From assembly GCA_002315285.1 (NCBI GenBank), contig DCGR01000066.1, positions 1 through 33,018 of the forward strand: 33,018 nucleotides of DNA, written 5' to 3'. The stretch's first letter is position 1, and every line of letters begins with the position of its first letter. Under the pieces are notes generated by a model. It was not told where the DNA came from. It saw nothing but the letters and a program-made list of their open reading frames with translations, and searched no databases. The stretch comes from Bacteroides sp. UBA1773 (GTDB lineage Bacteria; Bacteroidota; Bacteroidia; Bacteroidales; Bacteroidaceae). Positions 16,726 to 24,351 of this stretch are shown here, in pieces. A program made the translations under genes and the position numbers.

Positions 16726-16761
16726 TAGGCTGTAATTTGGCTCACATCCAATTACAGCCTA
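16726..16761 (+). repeat. Intercistronic inverted repeat (RNA hairpin)
   Basis: Bases 16726-16737 and 16750-16761 are perfect 12-base inverted copies; one extra T and a GG/CC pair extend the stem inward to a 7-base loop. There is no T-run after it, so it is not a standard intrinsic terminator. It sits between the DUF2264 stop and the GH20 start and may protect or uncouple the two parts of the message. Confidence 0.65.
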
Positions 16762-16781
16762 TCGACATATACAATGTTCGA

Positions 16782-18656
16782 ATGAAAGTGAAATCCTTAT
16801 CGAAAAACGCATCTGTTGTGAGCCTGTGTATTTGTATGACCTTATTGTCGTTGCTTTCTTTTCACCTTGAAGCTTCTGCTCACAACATCATACCCCAACC
16901 CAATAAGGTCGTGGAAACTGGCGGTACCTATCGTCTGGAGAGATTAAACTTTTTTGTGCAGGACAGTAGCCGTAAGGCCTGCCTCACCGAAATGCTTCGC
17001 CTGAAGTTGCAAACACCCACGGGCCTGTTGCTTCGCGAAGTGCCTAAAGAACAGGCCAACCTGCTGTTTCTTACCGACACTTCACTGCTTGGCGATGCCT
17101 ACACGTTGCAAGTGGATGCCAATGGCATAGAAGTGAGGAGCTCATCGTATGGTGGGCAGTTCTATGCGCTCCAGACCTTGCTTCAGTTGCTTCCTCCACA
17201 GGTAAAAAGCAATCATAAAGTCGGGGACGTGGAATGGACAATACCTTGCATTAAGATTGACGATGCGCCTCGTTTCGGTTGGCGGGGTGTCATGCTCGAT
17301 GTGTCGCGCCATTGGTTCACCAAGGATGAGGTGATGCGTTTCATCGATGAGGCTGCCGAATACAAGTTCAATATTTTCCACTGGCATCTTACCGACGATC
17401 AAGGATGGCGTGTACAGATCGATTCCTTCCCATTGCTTACCGAAAAAGGCTCCAAACGTGCTTTCCGCGTGGGCGATTGGTGGAGTTATGATTCCCAGCA
17501 GCCAGGCGAAGAAGCCACATACGGTGGTTATTACACCAAGAACGACATTCGCGAGGTGATAGCATACGCAGCCAAGCGAAACGTGTCCATCATGCCTGAG
17601 GTGGATGTGCCGGGTCATAGTCAGGCCACGTTGGTGTGCTACCCGGAGTTGGCTTGCATGAACGCACCTAAGTATGTCAACGTGGGGAATAAGTTCTATG
17701 GTATTGAGGAAAACTCGCTTTGTGCCGGTTCGCCTGCTACCTATGATTTTTTGGAAAAGGTGTATGCCGAGATAGCCGAGTTGTTTCCTTTCGATTATGT
17801 GCATGTGGGGGGCGATGAGTGCTACAAGGGATTCTGGGAGAAATGCCCCAAGTGCCAGCAGACCATGAAGGCTGAGAAGCTGTCCGATGTCAATGAACTG
17901 CAGAGCTATCTCATCAGGCGTGTTGAGCGCATGTTGCATCAACATGGCAAGAAACTGGTGGGGTGGGACGAAATTTTGGAAGGTGGGCTGGCCGATGATG
18001 CCACTGTCATGTCGTGGAGAGGCACAAAAGGCGGTATTGCTGCTGCTAAGGCCGGACATCCTGTCATCATGACTCCCAACACTCATTGCTATCTCGACCT
18101 CTATCAAGGTGAGCCTTCGGTGGAGCCGAACACCTATTCCATGCTTCGTATCAGTTCATGCTACAACTGGAGTCCTGTCCCCGAGGGCATAGATGCATCC
18201 CTTGTGCTGGGCATTCAAGGCAATCTTTGGACAGAATCGGTGCCTACTTTCCGTCATGCTGAATACATGACGTGGCCACGCGGATGGGCACTTGCCGAAA
18301 TGGCGTGGAGCAGCAACGAGAACAAGGATTGGATGGACTTCGTACGCCGCATGGAGTGTCACTTCACGCGTGCCAGACAAGCCGATATCAATTATTCGTC
18401 ACACAGCGTGTATAACCCTATTCTCTCTGCTTGGAAAGACGGTGCTTCCACGCGCATTGAGTTGAAAAGCGAGATACCCGACGTGGATTTCTATTATACT
18501 TTCGATAACACCAATCCCGACCTGCATTCGCTTCGTTACACCCAACTGCTTTCGGTTCCCAAAAATGCCACTCGGCTCAAGGTGCGTGGCTATCGGAATG
18601 GAAAGCTCGTGGGCGACCTTGTGGAGTACGAAATTTCCAAATTGAAACTCCAATAG
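16782..18656 (+). CDS. GH20 beta-N-acetylhexosaminidase
   Basis: A 624-residue exported glycosidase that removes terminal beta-GlcNAc or beta-GalNAc by substrate-assisted catalysis. The signal peptide spans about residues 1-34. An N-terminal GH20b-type domain (IIPQPNKVVETGGTY onward) precedes the catalytic barrel, which has WRGVMLDVSRHWF, FHWHLTDDQGWRV, MPEVDVPGHSQA and the catalytic HVGGDE with Asp345-Glu346. A C-terminal chitobiase-like segment (VDFYYTFDNTNPD) follows. The start at 16782 begins the signal peptide; an upstream in-frame ATG at 16737 lies within the intercistronic hairpin. It ends about 95 bases before the bidirectional terminator. Relatives act on host mucin glycans and chitin-type sugars. 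Confidence 0.95.
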   Translation: MKVKSLSKNASVVSLCICMTLLSLLSFHLEASAHNIIPQPNKVVETGGTYRLERLNFFVQDSSRKACLTEMLRLKLQTPTGLLLREVPKEQANLLFLTDTSLLGDAYTLQVDANGIEVRSSSYGGQFYALQTLLQLLPPQVKSNHKVGDVEWTIPCIKIDDAPRFGWRGVMLDVSRHWFTKDEVMRFIDEAAEYKFNIFHWHLTDDQGWRVQIDSFPLLTEKGSKRAFRVGDWWSYDSQQPGEEATYGGYYTKNDIREVIAYAAKRNVSIMPEVDVPGHSQATLVCYPELACMNAPKYVNVGNKFYGIEENSLCAGSPATYDFLEKVYAEIAELFPFDYVHVGGDECYKGFWEKCPKCQQTMKAEKLSDVNELQSYLIRRVERMLHQHGKKLVGWDEILEGGLADDATVMSWRGTKGGIAAAKAGHPVIMTPNTHCYLDLYQGEPSVEPNTYSMLRISSCYNWSPVPEGIDASLVLGIQGNLWTESVPTFRHAEYMTWPRGWALAEMAWSSNENKDWMDFVRRMECHFTRARQADINYSSHSVYNPILSAWKDGASTRIELKSEIPDVDFYYTFDNTNPDLHSLRYTQLLSVPKNATRLKVRGYRNGKLVGDLVEYEISKLKLQ

Positions 18657-18749
18657 ATGGCTTCCTGTTGCCTGTGTCCTGCCATTGACAGAGCATAAGT
18701 TGCCCATCGGCTTGCTCTGCTCATGGCTCGCCCTATCTCTAACACAAAA

Positions 18750-18799
18750 GATGGCATCCTCGGACGATTCTACTATCTCAGGATGCCATCATTTTTTTT
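18750..18799. terminator. Bidirectional terminator between convergent glycan operons
   Basis: An 11-bp perfect stem (18750-18760 with 18780-18790, loop of 19) is followed on the plus strand by A and eight T residues (18792-18799). On the minus strand the same stem is followed by TTTTG. It ends the GH20 operon strongly and can also end the sialidase operon, whose stop is at 18812. Confidence 0.85.
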
Positions 18800-18811
18800 A
18801 TCCTTGTGCTT

Positions 18812-20416
18812 TTATTTGTCTGTGACTATCTCGCTCAGTTTTATTTTCTGGAACACAAGGTCGGCACCACTGCCCTCATAGAGTATGCAGAGCTCATCGC
18901 TCCACACCGCCATGCACGAATAACCTGCGCCTTGGTTGGCATCAAACTCTATCCAGTAGTCTTGTGGCCAGGTGTTGCCATCGTCGCGACTTACCTTCAA
19001 GGTATGGCTCACACGCTTGTGGGTGTGGTTGGGATTGAAGAAGTACACTATGCCCTGATGCTTGATGAGTGATGCCTGGCAGGCAGGTTCGATGAGTGCT
19101 GAGCGCGAGGTTGCATGTTCTGTCCAGGTGGCTCCAAGGTCGGAACTTACGGCTATGGCGCGTCCGTTCCCTTCCGTCTTTCCTCGGTTGCTTCGTTCGC
19201 GTGCATTGAGCATCAGCGAACCGTCAGCACGTTGTATCACCATGTTCTCGTTGGAGTTGGTGGTAGCCACGTTGCCAGCTTTCCAGGTATTGCCATGGTC
19301 ACGGCTATATACGATGGTTGTTACTTGAAGCCCCGTCTCGTCGCGTCCTTCGGCTGGGATCACCAGTGTGCCGTCGGCAAGGGTGATGCCGGCACCCGGT
19401 GCAGGAGCCATGAGCCACCATGGCTCTGGTTTCACGTCGCGGGTCAGGTTGCGTGGCTCGCTCCAGGTAAGTCCGTCGTCCGAACTTTCCACCATCAGAA
19501 ACTGGCTGCTCTGCCTCACGTCATAGCCGGGTTGCGATCCATGCTCGCGCCATTGGTGGTTCCATGCGGTCGATTCTTCGGTGAGTCCTTCCACCCACTT
19601 GCCTGTCGTCGGGTCCATGATGCCATGCATCCACACTCCGCAAATGTAGAGTTTGCCAGTGGTGGTGTCGCAGGTCACGGATCCATCGCTCACGCCATTG
19701 TATTTCTGTGGCAGTCCGCCCCATTCGCCCATGTCGATGGCCGTCATCATGGGGCTCCATGTCCGTCCGCCATCGGTGCTGCGGTTGTAGCAGATGTCGA
19801 TGTCGCCCTGCAGGTCGTCGCGTTGGTTGCGGCGGGCGTCATACATGGCAATGAGTGTGCCTCGCGGGGTGACGGTGAGCCCCGGGATGCGCGTGGTATG
19901 TACTCCGTCCTGCCCATGTTGACGCAAGGCTATGCCTACACGCAGCTGGGGCAGTTGTGAGCAGTCAGCTGTTGCCGTGCCTTCGGTTGTGCTCACTTGC
20001 AGGGCACTGATGCTTATCTTGTTGAGAAGTTCGATGGTGTCGGCCAGTTGCAGACACACCTCCAATCGGAGTGTGTCGGTCAGGGTGATGTGAAGTGAAC
20101 AGTCTATGGTGGCTTCTATGCCCTGTAGGTCGAGACGTGCGCTCGACAGTGTCCGGCCTTCCTGCATGATGTCGAGTGAGGTGAAGTCGGACAGGTTGTG
20201 GGTGGCCTTGAGCGACAGGCTGAGTCCGCTGATGCGTTGCTCCGTGGAGGTCTGGTTGACTACCGACACCACTGCCACCTGGTTCGTTGGCTTCAGCGAA
20301 AGGATGGGCACGTTGTCGGCCATGATGCTGGCCCTCACGTTTTTGTTGGTGTGGCTGCAGCTTGCCAGGAATGTGGCGGCAAGCAGAGTGGCGGACAAGA
20401 GTGAACTGACTTTCAT
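18812..20416 (-). CDS. nanH: Exported sialidase (GH33 neuraminidase)
   Basis: A 534-residue lipoprotein-type (Cys20 in LASC) exo-sialidase. An N-terminal beta-sandwich of about 150 residues, common in Bacteroides sialidases, precedes the six-bladed propeller. The arginine triad is visible: Arg176 in TRIPG, Arg406 in LNARERS and Arg468 in HKRVSHT. The acidic catalytic Asp is likely in RDDLQG (200-201), and the nucleophile is probably Tyr499 in AGYSCM. Five Asp boxes occur at about 213, 311, 371, 424 and 476 (for example STDGGRTW and SRDDGNTW). It is 28 bases downstream of the beta-helix gene and shares its transcript. Releases terminal sialic acid, most likely from host glycans. Confidence 0.93.
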   Translation of the reverse strand: MKVSSLLSATLLAATFLASCSHTNKNVRASIMADNVPILSLKPTNQVAVVSVVNQTSTEQRISGLSLSLKATHNLSDFTSLDIMQEGRTLSSARLDLQGIEATIDCSLHITLTDTLRLEVCLQLADTIELLNKISISALQVSTTEGTATADCSQLPQLRVGIALRQHGQDGVHTTRIPGLTVTPRGTLIAMYDARRNQRDDLQGDIDICYNRSTDGGRTWSPMMTAIDMGEWGGLPQKYNGVSDGSVTCDTTTGKLYICGVWMHGIMDPTTGKWVEGLTEESTAWNHQWREHGSQPGYDVRQSSQFLMVESSDDGLTWSEPRNLTRDVKPEPWWLMAPAPGAGITLADGTLVIPAEGRDETGLQVTTIVYSRDHGNTWKAGNVATTNSNENMVIQRADGSLMLNARERSNRGKTEGNGRAIAVSSDLGATWTEHATSRSALIEPACQASLIKHQGIVYFFNPNHTHKRVSHTLKVSRDDGNTWPQDYWIEFDANQGAGYSCMAVWSDELCILYEGSGADLVFQKIKLSEIVTDK

Positions 20417-20444
20417 GTGCTTGTGGGTGTTGAGTGCTTATTCG

Positions 20445-22334
20445 TCAAAACAGGTAGAACTCCGGGCGTGGACCGATTTCCTTGAATGGGATGGCAGGAA
20501 TGCCATATTCTTTCAGCACTTCCGGCTGCAGGAAATGACTCAACGGCTGTTCCGACTGCTGGATGAGGGTGTTGTCGGTACTGATGAATCCTTTTTCGCC
20601 GTTCATAATGAATTTTTGGTAATTGACGACAAGGTTTCGTGTCAGGTAGTTGCGGTTGCGTGCCGAGGCTGGGGCTTCGCGTAGTTCTGGGTATTTCGAC
20701 AGGTAGATGTCGCTGAAACAGTTCACTTCCTCGAGTTTCTTCAAGTGGTCAGGACGGTTGTACTTGCTTTCCCAGTTGCTGTCGCTCCACACGTTGCAGC
20801 TTGCTGCAGCCTGACATCCATAGATTACGTTGCCTTCGATGGTGATGTCCTTTCCTCCGTTGATTTGTACTGCACCGAAATGTCCGCCACCGCAATTCTC
20901 AAAAATGTTGCCTGTGACCGAATGCCCGGAGATGATGTCGTCGAAACGTACGCCTGCAGCTCCGGCAAACGAGCCACCCACAATGTTGCGCCAGTGGTTG
21001 TGATAGATGTTGAGGCGTCGGTATGAGAAGTCGAAGAAGGTGTCGATGCCGCCTTGGTCGTCGCTTTCGTTCACCACTTCGAAACATTGGTTGTAGCCCA
21101 CATTGATGTCGTTGCCTTCCAGTCGCATGGCCGACGATGAGGAGTTCTGGAAGCGGTTGTGCATGATGTCGATGCCGGCTCCGTGGAAATGTACGGCAGG
21201 TTCGTAAGTGCGTTTGTAGAGCGAGAAGTTGCACACTACATTGTCGCTGATTACGAATCCTGATGGCTCAAGGGTGGTGCGGTTGCCACCTCTGGCTTGG
21301 ATTCCTCCACAGCCCAGCTCGGTGAGCTGGCATCCTGTGATGCGATGGCCGGTTCCATCGTTCAGGGTGATGGCATTGTCGCCCAAGCAAGTCAGCCGAC
21401 AGTTTTCAATGGTCACGCCCTCGCCTCCGTTTACTACGATGCCTTTGTTGCGGACACCACGGATGGTGAGGTTGCGCAGGGTGACCTGCTTGCAGTTGCG
21501 TAGGGTGATGGCTGTCGAGTCATTGAATACCGACAGTGTGGTGCGGCTTCCCTGATGGTAGGTGTCGCAGGGCTTCCAGTAGATTTTCTTTGCTTCGCGG
21601 TCGATGTAATACTCACCTGTCTCATCGAGCTCACACAGCAGGTTGAGGCCATAGTAGCGCAACCCGTCGCGGTAGCCATAGTGATGATAAGGCTTTGCCA
21701 CGGTGATTGTCTTGTTTTCGGCATCCACTTTCTCGAGCCGTTGCCTGTCTTCTGCCCAGTCCCAATACCAATAGCCATGCAAGTAGGCGTCTTTTTCGTT
21801 GCCCCACTGTGCAATGCGGTCGTCGGTGTATTCAAACACGCCCTCGCGTGTGCCATGAATGTGAATCCAGGTGTCGCCTACATCGGTTGCCCCCAATGCT
21901 TTTCCTGCCTCGGTGAATCCTTGGTTGGGCCAGCGTGCCAGTTGTTGGCGTTGTCCGTCGCAGTAGAGGTCGATGCGGTTTGTCCTTTGCGCCACTTCGC
22001 CTAAATCGTCAATGCCCGATAGATCGGCCACCAGCACGCCTTGGCGGTCGGGGTCGTTGGCCCAATTCGTGATGTCTTCTTCACCCGACAAAATGGTAGT
22101 GGCGCCCGGAGCCCCTTCGATGGTCAGGTTGGCAATGTTTTCGAAATGGATGGCTTTGCTGAGTTTGTACTCGCCCGCTGGAATGGTGATGGTCACTGCT
22201 TCGCCCGGTTGTTGGACAAGCATTTCATTGGCTTTTGTTATGTATGAGTCGATAGTGACTTTGCTTCCGCAAGCACATAAGGCCAATGTCAGGAAGCCTG
22301 CAATGGAATAACGGATAATGGATGATGTGTTCAT
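20445..22334 (-). CDS. Right-handed beta-helix lipoprotein, possible glycosidase
   Basis: A 629-residue exported protein with lipobox LCAC (Cys22). The N-terminal part has the pectate-lyase-like opening (ITIPAGEYKLSKAIHFENIANLTIEG in pieces). ARWPN near residue 140 and YYGLNLLCELDETGEYYIDREAKKIYW around residue 235 are typical of large beta-helix enzymes such as GH141-like proteins. From about residue 275 to 500 there are repeated coils of the type VTIENCRL and ITGCQL, i.e. parallel beta-helix repeats. No catalytic residue can be assigned with confidence. It is cotranscribed with the sialidase and has its own promoter. GH141-like, another carbohydrate-active beta-helix family, or a binding protein are all possible. 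Confidence 0.7.
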   Translation of the reverse strand: MNTSSIIRYSIAGFLTLALCACGSKVTIDSYITKANEMLVQQPGEAVTITIPAGEYKLSKAIHFENIANLTIEGAPGATTILSGEEDITNWANDPDRQGVLVADLSGIDDLGEVAQRTNRIDLYCDGQRQQLARWPNQGFTEAGKALGATDVGDTWIHIHGTREGVFEYTDDRIAQWGNEKDAYLHGYWYWDWAEDRQRLEKVDAENKTITVAKPYHHYGYRDGLRYYGLNLLCELDETGEYYIDREAKKIYWKPCDTYHQGSRTTLSVFNDSTAITLRNCKQVTLRNLTIRGVRNKGIVVNGGEGVTIENCRLTCLGDNAITLNDGTGHRITGCQLTELGCGGIQARGGNRTTLEPSGFVISDNVVCNFSLYKRTYEPAVHFHGAGIDIMHNRFQNSSSSAMRLEGNDINVGYNQCFEVVNESDDQGGIDTFFDFSYRRLNIYHNHWRNIVGGSFAGAAGVRFDDIISGHSVTGNIFENCGGGHFGAVQINGGKDITIEGNVIYGCQAAASCNVWSDSNWESKYNRPDHLKKLEEVNCFSDIYLSKYPELREAPASARNRNYLTRNLVVNYQKFIMNGEKGFISTDNTLIQQSEQPLSHFLQPEVLKEYGIPAIPFKEIGPRPEFYLF

Positions 22335-22363
22335 TGTGGTTGTTGTTTATTGGATTCTTTGTG

Positions 22364-22394
22364 CGAATTTACGGATATGGTTTTGAATGGCAAA
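22364..22394 (-). promoter_or_regulatory. Promoter of the beta-helix and sialidase genes
   Basis: Minus-strand TTTG (22394-22391), exactly 19 bases, then TAAATTCG (22371-22364) followed by CA; the -7 element has one mismatch. The leader before the ATG at 22334 would be about 25 bases. It lies between the esterase stop and the beta-helix start, so the last two genes can be expressed apart from the esterase. Confidence 0.6.
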
Positions 22395-22418
22395 ACAAAT
22401 GACCATGCGCAAAGGCAT

Positions 22419-23573
22419 TTATCGCGAAGCCGTTGTGAGGTGTTCCTTCACGAACGGCCAGGCACCAGCCTTGTAGTAGCGATGGCCTTGCGGACCGAAA
22501 TGGATCTGGCAACGGTCGGGCACGCCGGCTGCCTTGTAGATTTCCTGCAGTTTGCCGAATGCGAAGCGGGTGGCTTTGGCGGGGAAGATGGGGTCGTGCT
22601 CGCCGTGGATGGCACAGAAGTAGCGGGGTGCGGTGAGTCCGGCAATGTCGTACATTTCACCGAGGTCGAGCACTCCTGGAATGTAGTTGCACTCGCAATG
22701 CGGCATGGCGCCTATGCTCTCGGCAAAGGTGCAGAAATAAGAGCCGGGCAACGACATGCTGACGCGGGTGTCGATGGCTCCGGTGAAGAGTGATGTGGTG
22801 CCGCCACCCGAATTGCCGGTGACGATGATGTTGTCGGCATCGACAGGCAGGTTGGCGAGCGACCAGTCAATGATTTTCATCATGTCCCACACGCGGTCGC
22901 CAATGGGGGTGCGCCCTACGAGCAGGTCGTGGAGCAGCAGGGTGTGACACGATGAGGTGTTGTCGGCCTTGAGGTCGGCCTCGATGCGGGTGCGGCCAAA
23001 GCCACGGGCGGTGGGTGTGATGGCTATGTAGCCTTCCTGAATGGCTTGCACGGCAATGTTGCGTTCGCCATCGATGGCACTGATGCTGTCGGCCTCGTCC
23101 TCATACACGCCGGCATACTGTTCGGTGTTCTTGCCATGTCCGTGCGGGGTGATGACGAGGGGTAGTTTGCCCTGGATGTTTTTCGGACGCAGGATGACAA
23201 TGGGCAGTGGCACCGTCGGCTCGGTCTGGATGACCCAGCGTTCGCGGGTGTAGTCGCCGAGGTCGGTGCAGTCTTCCTGCTTGGCTGTGGGCTGGAATCC
23301 TTGCAGGCTTTCCTCGATGGCGGTGATGCCCAGACGCTTCCTGAGTGCTTCGCGAAAGGCTGCCTGCCATGCTTGGAAACCTTTTGACTGCCACTTGTCG
23401 AACGTGTATTCCATGTCGGCGGTGGTGAACAGCAGGTCGTGGAAGTGGGCGGCATCGGTGTAGGTCTCTACGTTGGCAGGCAATGCCTTGGGTTGTTGGT
23501 CGGACTGATTGGACTGACTGCCACAAGCTGCGAGAAGCAGCGCGGTGGAGAAACAAATGAATGAACGTTTCAT
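22419..23573 (-). CDS. Alpha/beta-hydrolase lipoprotein (acetyl-esterase-like)
   Basis: A 384-residue exported lipoprotein (lipobox LAAC, Cys17) with an alpha/beta-hydrolase fold. The triad is visible: Ser255 in VTGNSGGGT, Asp327 in IHGEHDPIF and His364 in PQGHRYY. HGHGKN near residue 144 suits the oxyanion region. The large Abhydrolase_7/acetyl-xylan-esterase-like proteins share this layout, so removal of acetyl or similar ester groups from glycans is the likeliest role, but specificity is not proven. It is 30 bases downstream of the transporter gene (23604-24332) and 84 bases upstream of the beta-helix gene. It belongs functionally with the sialidase cluster. Confidence 0.8.
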   Translation of the reverse strand: MKRSFICFSTALLLAACGSQSNQSDQQPKALPANVETYTDAAHFHDLLFTTADMEYTFDKWQSKGFQAWQAAFREALRKRLGITAIEESLQGFQPTAKQEDCTDLGDYTRERWVIQTEPTVPLPIVILRPKNIQGKLPLVITPHGHGKNTEQYAGVYEDEADSISAIDGERNIAVQAIQEGYIAITPTARGFGRTRIEADLKADNTSSCHTLLLHDLLVGRTPIGDRVWDMMKIIDWSLANLPVDADNIIVTGNSGGGTTSLFTGAIDTRVSMSLPGSYFCTFAESIGAMPHCECNYIPGVLDLGEMYDIAGLTAPRYFCAIHGEHDPIFPAKATRFAFGKLQEIYKAAGVPDRCQIHFGPQGHRYYKAGAWPFVKEHLTTASR

Positions 23574-23603
23574 GGTGAATGGAATTGAATGGTTATGAAT
23601 GGG

Positions 23604-24332
23604 TTATAAATGGAATCGGAACAGTTGGTAGGACACTTGGTGGTCGAATTGGTCGGTTTGCTCCATCCGCTTGATTTTCTTCACGAGTGGGACGGTGAGT
23701 GGCAGGGCAAGCACTTCGTACATGGTCTTGAGCAGAATCTGCAGCAGGATGATGTGGATGAGCTCTGCCCATGGCATTGTGGCGGCAAAGGCCAGCGGAA
23801 AGAACAGGAACGAGTCGGCACTCTCGCCCGCGAGGGTGGAGACGACATAGCGGAAGGAAATGAAACGCCCCTTGCTGCTTACCTTCATGCGGCTGATGAT
23901 GGCGGCATTGATGTACGAGCCTATCAGGAAGGCGATGAGGCTGGCAAAGGCTATGCGGGGGGTGAAATTGAACACGTGGTCGAAAGCTTCCTTGCCCTCC
24001 CAGAAGGGCGCACCGGGCAGCAGGACGGCTATCTGGGTGAAGATGAGGAAAAGGAAGTTCATGAAGAAACCCATCCAGATGATGAGCCTCGTCTTGTAGA
24101 ATCCCCACACCTCGGCAATGCAGTCGTTGATGATGTAGGAAATGGGGAAGATGAGCAGCCCGCCTGTGAGATTGAGGTGCCACACCCGGATAACCTTGAA
24201 CTCCAGGATGTTGGATGTGATGAGACATACGCAGAAGAGGATGCCCAAGAGCATGTAAACAACCGATACCTGATGCTTTGCCGCCACTTTGATTCCGAAC
24301 TTTTGAGTGATTTCGACGACAAAGATAATCAT
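23604..24332 (-). CDS. Queuosine precursor transporter (VUT/YhhQ family)
   Basis: A 242-residue membrane protein with about six helices, of the family that imports queuosine precursors (preQ0 or preQ1) for tRNA modification. ILFCVCLITSNILEFKVI near residue 31, FPISYIINDCIAEVWGF near residue 62 and STLAGESADSFLFFPLAF near residue 165 are characteristic. The ATG at 24332 gives an N-terminus about 15 residues longer than I expect; a GTG at 24287 (giving AAKHQVSVVYMLLG) fits the family better and lies about 33 bases beyond a minus-strand TATCTTTG element (24327-24320). It is divergent from the pseudouridine synthase gene with almost no intergenic space. Confidence 0.85.
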   Translation of the reverse strand: MIIFVVEITQKFGIKVAAKHQVSVVYMLLGILFCVCLITSNILEFKVIRVWHLNLTGGLLIFPISYIINDCIAEVWGFYKTRLIIWMGFFMNFLFLIFTQIAVLLPGAPFWEGKEAFDHVFNFTPRIAFASLIAFLIGSYINAAIISRMKVSSKGRFISFRYVVSTLAGESADSFLFFPLAFAATMPWAELIHIILLQILLKTMYEVLALPLTVPLVKKIKRMEQTDQFDHQVSYQLFRFHL

Positions 24333-24339
24333 TTTTTGT

Positions 24340-24347
24340 TATTTTTG
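24340..24347 (+). promoter_or_regulatory. Candidate -7 element for the RluA-type gene
   Basis: TATTTTTG followed by CA matches TAnnTTTG. Only four bases separate it from the ATG at 24352, so the transcript would be leaderless or nearly so. No TTTG lies 19 bases upstream, which lowers confidence. Confidence 0.35.
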
Positions 24348-24351
24348 CACC

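Noticed and set aside
17142..18107. 321-residue minus-strand frame inside the GH20 gene
   Set aside because: Antisense to the catalytic barrel of GH20 with all its motifs; no supporting feature.
18689..18719. 7-bp hairpin CAGAGCA/TGCTCTG after the GH20 gene
   Set aside because: Weak stem with a 17-base loop and no T-run; the stronger terminator at 18750-18799 explains the site.
19115..19960. 281-residue plus-strand frame inside the sialidase gene
   Set aside because: Antisense to a sialidase with arginine triad and Asp boxes; no domain.
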